Source: Anaerolineae bacterium
Lineage (GTDB): Bacteria > Chloroflexota > Anaerolineae > JAAYZQ01
Direction of reading: 5' to 3'
Length of the DNA stretch: 7,422 nucleotides
Assembly: GCA_016926595.1 (NCBI GenBank)
Contig: JAFGOG010000373.1
Span: 1 to 7,422, forward strand
In this document: positions 1 to 6,372 of the stretch, one piece after another
How the letters are laid out: every line of letters starts with the position of its first letter
How positions within the stretch are numbered: the stretch's first letter is position 1
Notes under the pieces: generated by a model
What the model saw: the letters and a program-made list of their open reading frames with translations, nothing else
The model's database searches: none
What the model was told of the DNA's origin: nothing
Program-made: the position numbers and the translations under genes

Positions 1-120
1 CCGAAGGTCGCCTGGGAGTCGGTTGGCTGAAAGCTCAGCATATAGGTCAACCCGGGTGCGCCCGTTACAGCAACAGAGTGGGCAGGGCCACGGCTCCTCA
101 GGAGCTGGCCGCTGCCAAGC

Positions 121-156
121 AAGGTGGTACCACGGAAGGCGACCCCTTTCGTCCTT
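121..156 (+). promoter_or_regulatory. T-box antiterminator
   Basis: Helix A1 pairs AAGG (121-124) with CCTT (153-156). A seven-base bulge TGGTACC (125-131) follows, then helix A2 pairs ACG (132-134) with CGT (150-152). This matches the standard T-box antiterminator layout. Bases 143-154 are also the 5' arm of the terminator, so the two folds exclude each other, as expected for the switch. Confidence 0.88.
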
Positions 157-181
157 GAGGGCGAGAGGGGGTTTTATTTTG
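143..181 (+). terminator. T-box intrinsic terminator
   Basis: The 5' arm CCCCTTTCGTCC (143-154) pairs over 12 bp (two G-U pairs) with GGGCGAGAGGGG (159-170) across a TTGA loop. It is followed by G and the T-rich run TTTTATTTT (172-180). The 3' arm is also the left edge of the 75-bp tandem array described separately. Confidence 0.88.
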
Positions 182-514
182 TTGTGTGTTGTGTGATGAA
201 CACACAACACGCAACAAGGGGACATAAAGAGGAGGGCGAAAGGGGGCCTTTTCGTTTTGCGTGTTGTGTGATGAACACACAACACGCAACAAGGGGACGT
301 AAAGAGGAGGGCGAAAGGGGGCCTTTTTGTTTTGCGCGTTGTGTGATGTACACACAACACGCAACAAGGGGACGTAAAGAGGAGGGCGAAAGGGGGCCTT
401 TTTGTTTTGCGCGTTGTGTGATGAACACACAACACGCAACGAGGGGGCGTGAAGAGGAGAGTGAAGGGGATTTTGCCAATTTGCTACGTTGCGTGATACA
501 GACACAACACACAA
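157..514. repeat. 75-bp tandem repeat array in the valS leader
   Basis: About 4.8 direct repeats have a period of exactly 75 bp, judged from fixed landmarks. The block GAGGGCGA starts at 157, 232, 307 and 382, with a degenerate version at 457. The hairpin loops start at 196, 271, 346, 421 and 496. Each unit reads: purine block GAGGGCGAAAGGGGG, T-rich spacer (CCTTTTTGTTTTG), GT/AC-rich inverted repeat, then AAGGGGACGTAAAGAG. Units two to four are nearly identical. The first unit coincides with the T-box terminator 3' arm and its T-run, and the last unit (457 onward, next to the ribosome binding site) has decayed. The array has no coding character of its own: 75 is a multiple of three, so several frames stay open. 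It lies in the transcribed leader between the terminator and valS. Confidence 0.95.
181..508 (+). other. Series of five evenly spaced hairpins (inverted repeats)
   Basis: Each 75-bp unit holds an inverted repeat with a five-base loop. Copy 1: 181-195/201-215, 15 bp with one G-U. Copy 2: 257-270/276-289, a perfect 14 bp stem of TTGCGTGTTGTGTG with its complement. Copy 3: 332-345/351-364, one C-A mismatch, loop ATGTA. Copy 4: 407-420/426-439, one C-A mismatch. Copy 5: 488-495/501-508, decayed, with only short pairing left. The loop is ATGAA in copies 1, 2 and 4. None is followed directly by a T-run, so they do not look like terminators. They could be RNA stabilisers, protein-binding dyads or passengers of the array. 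Confidence 0.85.
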
Positions 515-520
515 GAGACT

Positions 521-528
521 GAGGTGAG
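521..528 (+). promoter_or_regulatory. Ribosome binding site of valS
   Basis: The purine-rich GAGGTGAG ends six bases before the ATG at 535. It supports that start, which also gives a normal ValRS N-terminus. It sits just after the decayed fifth hairpin of the repeat array. Confidence 0.75.
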
Positions 529-534
529 AAGAAG

Positions 535-3267
535 ATGGACAAGACATACGATCCACAAAGCACTGAAAAGCGGCTGTACGATTGGTGGGAGGCGCAGGGC
601 TATTTCAGGCCCGAGACGTTGGTCGAGAAGGGCCTGGCCGACCCAGCTCGGCCAGCATGGTGCATCACCCTGCCGCCGCCCAACATCACCGGCGCGCTGC
701 ACCTGGGACACGCCATCGTGGCGGCGATCGAGGACCTGATGACCCGTTACTACCGGATGCGCGGCCGCGAGACGCTGTTCCTGCCCGGTTCGGACCACGC
801 CGGCATCGCCACCCAGAACGTGGTGGAGCGGGAGCTGAGCAAGCAGGGCGTGACCCGCTTTGACCTGGGCCGCGACAGGTTCGTGGAGAAGGTGTGGGAG
901 TGGAAACATGTCTACCATGCCCGTATCACCGAGCAGACCCGGCGGTTGGGGGTGAGCTGTGACTGGACGCGCGAGCGCTTTACGCTGGACGAAGGCCTGA
1001 GCCACGCGGTGCGGACCGCTTTTGTGCGCCTGTATAGAAAGGGGTTGATCTACCGCGGCGCCTACCTGGTGAACTGGTGCCCGCGCTGCGAGAGCGCCAT
1101 CTCGGACTTGGAGGCGATCTCGGAGGAGCACGACGACTATTTGTGGACGATCCGCTATCCGATCGTCAGCGACGACTGGCCAGGGCCGCAGCAGCCGTGG
1201 GGCAGCGGCCGCTGGGCCGAGGGGGCGACTGAGTTTATCGAGATGGCCACCGCCCGCCCGGAGACGATCATGGGCGACACGGCGGTGGCCACCCACGCCG
1301 GGCACGAGCGTTTTGCCGGCCTGATCGGGCGCACCGCCGTGCTGCCGATCATGGGCCGGCGCATCCCGATCATCGAGGATGAGGCGGTGGACCCCGAGTT
1401 TGGCACTGGCGCGGTCAAGGTGACGCCGGCCCACGACCCGGACGACTATGAGATCGGCATGCGCCATAACCTGGAAGCGCCGACGGTGCTGACCGACACG
1501 GGCAAAATGAACGAGCTGGCCGGCCCGTACGCCGGGCTGGACCGCTACGAGGCGCGCGACGCCGTGGTGCGCGATTTCGAGGGGGAGGGGCTGCTGATCA
1601 AAACAGAGCCGTATCACCACAGTGTAGCCCACTGCGAGCGGTGCGACACGGTGATCGAGCCGCGCATCTCGACCCAGTGGTGGCTGAATGTGAAACCGCT
1701 GGCCGAGGCGGCCATGGCGGCGGTGCGCAGCGGCGAGACGACGATCATCCCCGAACGCGAGGAACGGCGTTTTTTCCAGTGGATGGAGCAGATCCGGCCG
1801 TGGTGCATCAGCCGCCAACTGTGGTGGGGGCACCGCATTCCGGTGTGGTACTGCGATGCATGCGGGCAGCAGACCTGCGGCATGGAGGAACCGACGATCT
1901 GCGCCCACTGCGGCAGCGACCAGATCCGCCAAGACCCCGACGTGCTCGACACCTGGTTCAGCTCGGGGCTGTGGCCGTTCAGCACGCTTGGCTGGCCCGA
2001 CGACACGCCCGACATGCGCCGCTTCTACCCGACCACGATGCGGGAGACCGCATACGACATTCTCTTTTTCTGGGTGGCGCGGGAGATGATGCTCGGCATC
2101 GAGATGACCGGTCATGCGCCGTACGAGACGGTGTACCTGCACGGCCTGGTCAGAGATGAGAAGGGCCGCAAGATTAGCAAGTCGATGGAGAATATCAGCC
2201 AGTACGACCCGATGCACCTGATCGGCGAGATCGGCGCCGACGCGCTGCGCTACACGCTGCTGACCAGCTCGACGCCGGGCAACGACATGAACCTCGACCC
2301 ACGCCGGCTGGAGGGCGCTCGCAACTTTGCCAACAAGCTGTGGAACGCGGCCCGGTTCGTGGTCGCCAACCTGCCGCCGGCCGGCGAGGAATTGGCAGCG
2401 CCGGCGGCCTATGACCTGGCGGACCGGTGGATCGCCAGCCGCCTCAACGGCCTGATCGCCGACGTGACCAACTTGTTCGACGCCTACCAGTATGGCGAGG
2501 CGGGGCGGCGGATCAACGACTTTTTGTGGGGTGAGTACTGTGACTGGTACATCGAGGCGTGCAAGATCCGGCTGTCTGGCGGCGACCTGCAGTCCAAGGC
2601 GGCGGCCCAGACGACGCTGGTAACGGCGCTGGAGGCAAGCCTGCGGCTGCTTCATCCCTACATGCCGTTCGTCACCGAGGAGATCTGGCAGCACCTGAAG
2701 GCGGCCTGGCCCGGCGGCAAGGGGTGGGGCGAGGCGCTGATGATCCGCCCCTGGCCGGCAGCCGACACGGCCCGCCTGGACGCCCAGGCCGAGGCCGACA
2801 TGGAGCTGGTGATGGACCTAATCCGCCAGGTCCGCAACGCCCGGGCGGAGTTCGAGGTGACGCCCGGCAAGCGGATTCGGGCGGTGATCGCCGCCGGGGA
2901 CCGGCTGGAGATGCTGGAGGCGCAGCGCGGGCTGCTGTGTTTCCTGGGCCGGCTGGACGAGGGCCAACTGGTCCTGGCCCGCAGCCTGGACCAGAAGCCC
3001 AAGCAGGCGGTGACGCTGGTAGCCGGCGGGGTGGAGGCCTACCTGCCGCTGGCCGGGCTGGTGGACCTGGAGCAGGAGGTGGCCCGGCTGGGCAAGGCGC
3101 TGGCCGAGGCCGAGGGGGAGATCCGCCAGGCCGAGGCCAAGCTGGCCAATGAGGCGTTCACGTCGAAGGCACCGGCGCAGGTGGTGCAGCAGCAGCGGGG
3201 CAAGCTGGCTGCTCACCGCGAGCGCCGGGCGCGGCTGGAGGCGCGGTTGAAGGCGCTGCAGGAATAA
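535..3267 (+). CDS. valS: Valyl-tRNA synthetase
   Basis: This class Ia synthetase charges tRNA-Val with valine in the cytoplasm. It is 910 residues, normal for the family. Seen in order: the catalytic PPPNITGALHLGHA segment with the HIGH-type motif HLGH (residues 56-59); a CPRC zinc-type pair near 183; the CP1 editing domain, with TARPET (239-244) and TPAHDPDDYE with Asp301, which clears mischarged threonine in this family; a CxxC...CxxC cluster (C440, C443, C456, C459); DVLDTWFSSGLWPFST, typical of ValRS; the KMSKS-type motif as KISKS (546-550); an anticodon-binding helical domain from about 632; and a charged C-terminal coiled coil (about 843-910), the tRNA-binding arm of ValRS. The gene is preceded by a T-box leader, so it should be induced by uncharged tRNA-Val. 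No defects are seen. High G+C (44 of 60 bases in 2401-2460). Confidence 0.98.
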   Translation: MDKTYDPQSTEKRLYDWWEAQGYFRPETLVEKGLADPARPAWCITLPPPNITGALHLGHAIVAAIEDLMTRYYRMRGRETLFLPGSDHAGIATQNVVERELSKQGVTRFDLGRDRFVEKVWEWKHVYHARITEQTRRLGVSCDWTRERFTLDEGLSHAVRTAFVRLYRKGLIYRGAYLVNWCPRCESAISDLEAISEEHDDYLWTIRYPIVSDDWPGPQQPWGSGRWAEGATEFIEMATARPETIMGDTAVATHAGHERFAGLIGRTAVLPIMGRRIPIIEDEAVDPEFGTGAVKVTPAHDPDDYEIGMRHNLEAPTVLTDTGKMNELAGPYAGLDRYEARDAVVRDFEGEGLLIKTEPYHHSVAHCERCDTVIEPRISTQWWLNVKPLAEAAMAAVRSGETTIIPEREERRFFQWMEQIRPWCISRQLWWGHRIPVWYCDACGQQTCGMEEPTICAHCGSDQIRQDPDVLDTWFSSGLWPFSTLGWPDDTPDMRRFYPTTMRETAYDILFFWVAREMMLGIEMTGHAPYETVYLHGLVRDEKGRKISKSMENISQYDPMHLIGEIGADALRYTLLTSSTPGNDMNLDPRRLEGARNFANKLWNAARFVVANLPPAGEELAAPAAYDLADRWIASRLNGLIADVTNLFDAYQYGEAGRRINDFLWGEYCDWYIEACKIRLSGGDLQSKAAAQTTLVTALEASLRLLHPYMPFVTEEIWQHLKAAWPGGKGWGEALMIRPWPAADTARLDAQAEADMELVMDLIRQVRNARAEFEVTPGKRIRAVIAAGDRLEMLEAQRGLLCFLGRLDEGQLVLARSLDQKPKQAVTLVAGGVEAYLPLAGLVDLEQEVARLGKALAEAEGEIRQAEAKLANEAFTSKAPAQVVQQQRGKLAAHRERRARLEARLKALQE

Positions 3268-3274
3268 TGGGTAT

Positions 3275-3310
3275 AGAGGCCCTGCCGGATTCGGCAGGGT
3301 CTCTGGTTTG
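3275..3310 (+). terminator. Terminator after valS
   Basis: A 13-bp stem (3275-3287 with 3292-3304, one G-T pair) with loop GATT begins eight bases after the valS stop. The following T-run is weak (GGTTTGG), so termination may be partial or Rho-assisted. Confidence 0.7.
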
Positions 3311-3331
3311 GCAAGGGTGTCTGGCTCCCTT

Positions 3332-3360
3332 TTGACAACCGATGCGCTCTCTATTATACT
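3332..3360 (+). promoter_or_regulatory. Sigma-70 type promoter of the Kelch protein gene
   Basis: A perfect -35 TTGACA (3332-3337) and a -10 TATACT (3355-3360) are separated by 17 bases. This predicts a start of transcription near 3367 and a 5' leader of about 78 bases. It stands between the valS terminator and the next gene, in an AT-richer patch. No recognisable riboswitch was found in the leader. Confidence 0.82.
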
Positions 3361-3430
3361 GAGCGGCGGACAGGCCCGGCTTTCAGCAGATGGCAATAGT
3401 GGCAAAGATGCAACAGTATCCTTACGCAGA

Positions 3431-3436
3431 GAGGAG
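3431..3436 (+). promoter_or_regulatory. Ribosome binding site of the Kelch protein gene
   Basis: GAGGAG lies eight bases before the ATG at 3445. It supports that start, which also begins a proper signal peptide. Confidence 0.75.
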
Positions 3437-3444
3437 TAGCTGAC

Positions 3445-5130
3445 ATGAAGCGCAGTTCTTTGTTGTCGATGGTGATGGTGCTCTGCTTGATGTTCATCGC
3501 GCTGCCGGCGCCGACGGCCGGCAGCGGCGCCGAGGAGGCGACCTGGCAGTATGGCCCTCCTTCTCCCTTTCAGTACCAACGGTTCGACGCCGCGTTTGTG
3601 CCCGGACCGGCGGGCGAGCCGTGGGCCAACAGGGTCTATTTCATGGGTGGGCGCATCAGCGCGCCCAGCGAACTGCCCGACATCTGGGCGTTCGACCCGG
3701 TGACCGGCGCTTACGCCGACACCGGGGCCAACATGATCGAGGACGTGTCCAACTATAACTCGAACGTGGTCTTGAACGACGGCACAGGCCGCGGGCCGGC
3801 GGTGTATGTCGTCGGCGGGACGAATAAGGATGGGGGCGGGGCAAACACTGGCCTGGTGCAGCGCTATTATCCGCAGATCAACCAGGTCGAGTCGCTGCCG
3901 GAGGCCGACTATTGGTCCGGCATGGTGAACGGCTATAGGGTGGGCGGCATGGGCAGCGCCGTGGTTGACGATATCATCTATGTCTTTGGCGGCTGGGAGA
4001 CCAGCGTATCCCCCTACTTTTACGGCGGCACCTGGGCCCTGGACCCCAAGCAGCCCTCCGGCTCGCGCTGGACCGACCTGGGGGTCACCCTGGCCGTGCC
4101 CCGCAGTTATGTCATGACGGCGGTACAGAACGGCAAGATCTATGCCATCGGCGGCACCAGCGGCTACGTGGGCGGCGACCTGGTACCCACCGACAGCGTC
4201 GAAGTGCTGAACACGGCCAACCTGGCCGCTGGTTGGACAGCCCTTGGCTCCCTGCCGCTGGCGATCGCGGAAGGGCGGGCGTTTGGCTTTGACGACGACA
4301 CGCGGAGCGGCAAAGCCCCGTGGGACGGCTTTTTGTTCACGGCGGGCGGCGGCGACTGGCCCGATATCTCGCGCGAGGCGATGAGTTACGACATCGGCGC
4401 CGGCACCTGGGACCAGGGCTTCCCAGACCTCAACGACCGCCGGGTGAACAACGCCGGCACCTTTATCCCGCTTTGCACGCCCAACCCAGACGATGGCCTG
4501 CCGGGGCTGTGGGTGTTTGGCGGACGCTCGGAGAACGGCTGCGATCCGCCCTACGGCGCGACCGAGTTCTACCCACTGCCTTCCTACGGCACCGGCCTGA
4601 CCGGGGCAACCATCGACGGTCCGGCGGAGCTGATGGCCGGAGAGATGGAGGTCTACTCGGCCATCCTGGAGCCGGTCAGCGCCACGCTGCCGATCGAGGT
4701 GACGTGGAGCAACGGCGCGACGGGCGCGTCTGCCACCTATGGCTGGGCCGAGCCAGGCCTGTATACGATCGCGGTGACGGCCACCAACTGCCCAAGCGCC
4801 ACAGTGACCGCTACCTTGACCGTGGAGGTGTTGTGCGTCGAATTGGCCGGGGCAACGGTGGCTGGACCGATTGAGCTACTGGTGGACGAGGCAGGCACCT
4901 ATTCGGTGACCCTGGGACCGCCGACGGCCACGCTGCCGATCGAAGTGGCGTGGAGCAACGGCGTGACTGACACCAAGGCGGTGTATAGCTGGACTATCCC
5001 CGGCGACTATACCGTGGTGGTGACGGCGACCAACTGCGGGGGTATGACCATGGTGACGGACACGCTCGGCGTGACGGTAGCGCCTCAGATGCACTATGTC
5101 TATCTGCCGGTCGTGCTGAAGAACGAGTAG
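3445..5130 (+). CDS. Secreted Kelch-repeat protein with two Ig/PKD-like domains
   Basis: The predicted product is an exported protein of 561 residues and unknown specific function. The N-terminus MKRSSLLSMVMVLCLMFIAL is a signal peptide (charged start, hydrophobic core to about 20), with likely cleavage after Ala25 or Ala29. Residues 60-375 hold six Kelch-type blades marked by GG doublets after hydrophobic strands, at 68-69, 124-125, 182-183, 236-237, 301-302 and 359-360; this predicts a six-bladed or similar beta-propeller. Two tandem Ig/PKD-like modules follow, starting near 386 and 468 (82-residue offset, shared ATLPIEV.WSNG and VTATNC). The protein ends in MHYVYLPVVLKNE, a tail I associate with exported proteins of Chloroflexota; whether it is a sorting or anchoring signal is unknown. 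Kelch propellers bind proteins or glycans, and some relatives are galactose-oxidase-like. No oxidase copper site was identified. The gene has its own promoter and terminator. Confidence 0.88.
   Translation: MKRSSLLSMVMVLCLMFIALPAPTAGSGAEEATWQYGPPSPFQYQRFDAAFVPGPAGEPWANRVYFMGGRISAPSELPDIWAFDPVTGAYADTGANMIEDVSNYNSNVVLNDGTGRGPAVYVVGGTNKDGGGANTGLVQRYYPQINQVESLPEADYWSGMVNGYRVGGMGSAVVDDIIYVFGGWETSVSPYFYGGTWALDPKQPSGSRWTDLGVTLAVPRSYVMTAVQNGKIYAIGGTSGYVGGDLVPTDSVEVLNTANLAAGWTALGSLPLAIAEGRAFGFDDDTRSGKAPWDGFLFTAGGGDWPDISREAMSYDIGAGTWDQGFPDLNDRRVNNAGTFIPLCTPNPDDGLPGLWVFGGRSENGCDPPYGATEFYPLPSYGTGLTGATIDGPAELMAGEMEVYSAILEPVSATLPIEVTWSNGATGASATYGWAEPGLYTIAVTATNCPSATVTATLTVEVLCVELAGATVAGPIELLVDEAGTYSVTLGPPTATLPIEVAWSNGVTDTKAVYSWTIPGDYTVVVTATNCGGMTMVTDTLGVTVAPQMHYVYLPVVLKNE
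4600..5090 (+). repeat. Internal 246-bp duplication (two Ig-like modules)
   Basis: The two modules align with a constant offset of 82 codons. The core is almost identical in DNA: 4681-4714 matches 4927-4960 with two base differences (GAG/GAA, then ACG/GCG). The flanks diverge more. This indicates an in-gene tandem duplication with the central strand conserved. Confidence 0.75.
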
Positions 5131-5150
5131 GCCGCCCGACCCCATAGATC

Positions 5151-5186
5151 AAGAGGGCCACCGGAAATCTCCGGTGGCCCTTTTTG
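5151..5186 (+). terminator. Strong intrinsic terminator after the Kelch protein gene
   Basis: GGGCCACCGGA (5155-5165) pairs perfectly over 11 bp with 5170-5180 across loop AATC, followed by TTTTT (5181-5185). Flanking A/T bases can lengthen the stem. It lies between two convergent genes. On the minus strand it would have a poorer T-run (CTCTTGATCT), so it may serve the opposite gene only weakly. Confidence 0.92.
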
Positions 5187-5204
5187 CTTGCGTTAACCCA
5201 CTGC

Positions 5205-6266
5205 CTAGCGCACCTCCAATAACCTGTGGAGATCGGTTTCCATTGGTCCCGCGAGTATGTCCAAATGCATGATACCGTCGGTGCCGAGTTGCTGGTTCAG
5301 CTTGCGCCAGCGATCCATGATCTCAGATGGCTCAAGAAAATCCGTCACATTGCCGGTAAGCTCGATCACCGCAAGCCTATACCCCATCCCTATGAGCGAT
5401 TCCAGGTATTCATGAGGGTCACGATTACCAGTATCCTCTACCGCTTGGGGGTGGAATTCGGTAACAATGATTGGTCTATGCTTGTGTATTGTTCTTGCCA
5501 TACCCTGAAGTGCTATAGGTTCATGGCCCTCTATGTCTATCTTGACAACATCTAGCCTGGCTTCATCGGAAAGCAGATCGTCGATCGCAACCCCCTGCAC
5601 ATAGTCGTGGCTAGAGTCTATAGCAGTATGGACAGTTCCATATGCGGCATGACCCCACAGTTGAAGAAGCGTCGATCTATCAGTTGCAGCGTATGGAAAG
5701 ATGACTATGTTGTCAAACGAATTTACATAAATACTATGGTAGAGGAGTTGCAGGTTGTTCTGATTTGGTTCGACCCCAATGACCTTACCTTCTCTCACAA
5801 TCGAAGCCGCCAACAAGGTGAACCACCCAATGCTGCATCCAATATCCAGGAATACGTGTTCCGGTTGCAGCAATCTCTTCATGACAGCCGTAACATGAGG
5901 TTCGTATACTTTGCGTTGAGAGATCGAATCCGCAATTGGTGCGTCGTTGAGATCCACATATATTGCAAAGTCGTCGGTTTGAATGCGGGCACTTGCTCGA
6001 AAAGAGTGTTTCTTGCAAAACTCCGAGGACTCGAAAAACGCCGTACCAAGCTCGCTTGCAGTCATCCCCAAGGCTACGTGTCGAGACCAATTCTGCCACC
6101 CTTCGTCTTCTGCCCTACGCCCCAGCAAGAGTCTGTAGCAAAAGTAAATATCTGTCAGGTCGGCTCTATCGGTTTGAAGTCTGGGCAAGATGCTTACTAT
6201 TGCATTGGTCAACCAAGAGGCGACGCGCGATTGGCATTTCTTTTTCATGTTTTTCGCAATTCCCAT
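5205..6266 (-). CDS. FkbM-family methyltransferase with N-terminal DUF4214-like domain
   Basis: The product is a 353-residue predicted SAM-dependent methyltransferase. Residues about 36-88 (LTDIYFCYRLLLGRR...GWQNW...FFESSEF) match the DUF4214 pattern, a small helical domain often attached to exported proteins and glycan enzymes. The FkbM domain spans about 120-310: SAM-binding motif I VFLDIGCSIGWFT (138-150), acidic end of strand two VIGVEPN (162-168), and the family motif VVKIDIEGHE (240-249). FkbM enzymes usually methylate hydroxyls of sugars or polyketides, so a role in surface glycan or secondary-metabolite modification is plausible, but the substrate is unknown. The ATG at 6266 has no clear ribosome site. 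A second Met at 6248 (MKKKCQ) is possible and equally unsupported. The gene is clearly AT-richer than its neighbours (21 of 60 G+C in 5701-5760), which suggests transfer. Confidence 0.88.
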   Translation of the reverse strand: MGIAKNMKKKCQSRVASWLTNAIVSILPRLQTDRADLTDIYFCYRLLLGRRAEDEGWQNWSRHVALGMTASELGTAFFESSEFCKKHSFRASARIQTDDFAIYVDLNDAPIADSISQRKVYEPHVTAVMKRLLQPEHVFLDIGCSIGWFTLLAASIVREGKVIGVEPNQNNLQLLYHSIYVNSFDNIVIFPYAATDRSTLLQLWGHAAYGTVHTAIDSSHDYVQGVAIDDLLSDEARLDVVKIDIEGHEPIALQGMARTIHKHRPIIVTEFHPQAVEDTGNRDPHEYLESLIGMGYRLAVIELTGNVTDFLEPSEIMDRWRKLNQQLGTDGIMHLDILAGPMETDLHRLLEVR

Positions 6267-6310
6267 TCAAGTAGACCGGCAAAGCAGTACGGCTGCAGTT
6301 CAAGATTCTG

Positions 6311-6341
6311 AAAACGCTGCCTGCGGTATTAGCAGCTTTTT
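6311..6341 (-). terminator. Possible weak terminator after dnaA
   Basis: In the 106-base gap between dnaA and the methyltransferase gene, GCTGC and GCAGC (6316-6320/6332-6336) can pair over 5 bp around an 11-base loop. On the minus strand the stem is followed by GTTTTC, on the plus strand by TTTTT. The stem is short, so this is only a candidate. No convincing promoter for the downstream gene was seen in this gap. Confidence 0.25.
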
Positions 6342-6372
6342 CATTCTTCGTGGCCCCGACGCCAGGCGGCAT

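Larger units (their letters stand above)
1..181 (+). promoter_or_regulatory. T-box riboswitch leader of valS (5' part outside window)
   Basis: This is a tRNA-sensing leader that lets transcription continue into the synthetase gene when uncharged tRNA binds. Visible elements in order are: a nested stem 21-25/48-52 holding hairpin 26-30/35-39; a small hairpin 53-56/61-64; the conserved-looking CCGTTA (62-67) and GAGTGG (76-81) segments; a strong Stem III at 81-116 (81-85/112-116, 86-90/106-110, 93-97/101-105, loop TCA); and the T-box core AAGGTGGTACCACGG (121-135). The core is followed by a terminator. The bulge tetramer TGGT (125-128) would pair with a tRNA 3' end ACCA, meaning discriminator A, which fits tRNA-Val. 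Most of Stem I, including the specifier codon, lies left of the window, so the valine assignment comes from the downstream gene and the discriminator match. The promoter is also outside. Confidence 0.93.

Noticed and set aside
6..144. Long-range pairing of GGTCGCC (6-12) with GGCGACC (138-144)
   Set aside because: The seven-base complement is exact, but it would disrupt the standard terminator base and has no counterpart in the known T-box fold, so it is probably chance.
157..514. CRISPR array
   Set aside because: The whole 75-bp unit is conserved, including what would be spacers. There are no unique spacers and no cas genes.
124..563. Open reading frames across the repeat array on both strands, encoding 25-residue repeats
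   Set aside because: They arise because the 75-bp period is a multiple of three. They overlap the T-box core, lack ribosome binding sites, and the products are low-complexity in several frames at once.
484..2694. 736-codon open frame antisense to valS
   Set aside because: It is a mirror of GC-rich codon use in valS. The protein is rich in R, A, H and P without any recognisable domain, and valS is unmistakably the real gene.
3361..3444. Riboswitch in the leader of the Kelch protein gene
   Set aside because: The 78-base leader shows no strong stem set or conserved motif of a class I know.
2818..3579. 253-codon open frame on the minus strand over the valS 3' end and the Kelch gene promoter
   Set aside because: It runs through the valS terminator and the Kelch gene promoter, has biased low-complexity composition and no domain, so it is a shadow.
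5607..6311. 234-codon plus-strand open frame opposite the methyltransferase gene
   Set aside because: The minus-strand frame carries clear FkbM motifs, while this frame shows none.
6166..6372. 68-codon minus-strand open frame between dnaA and the methyltransferase gene
   Set aside because: It overlaps the start of the methyltransferase gene in another frame, has no ribosome site and no recognisable features.
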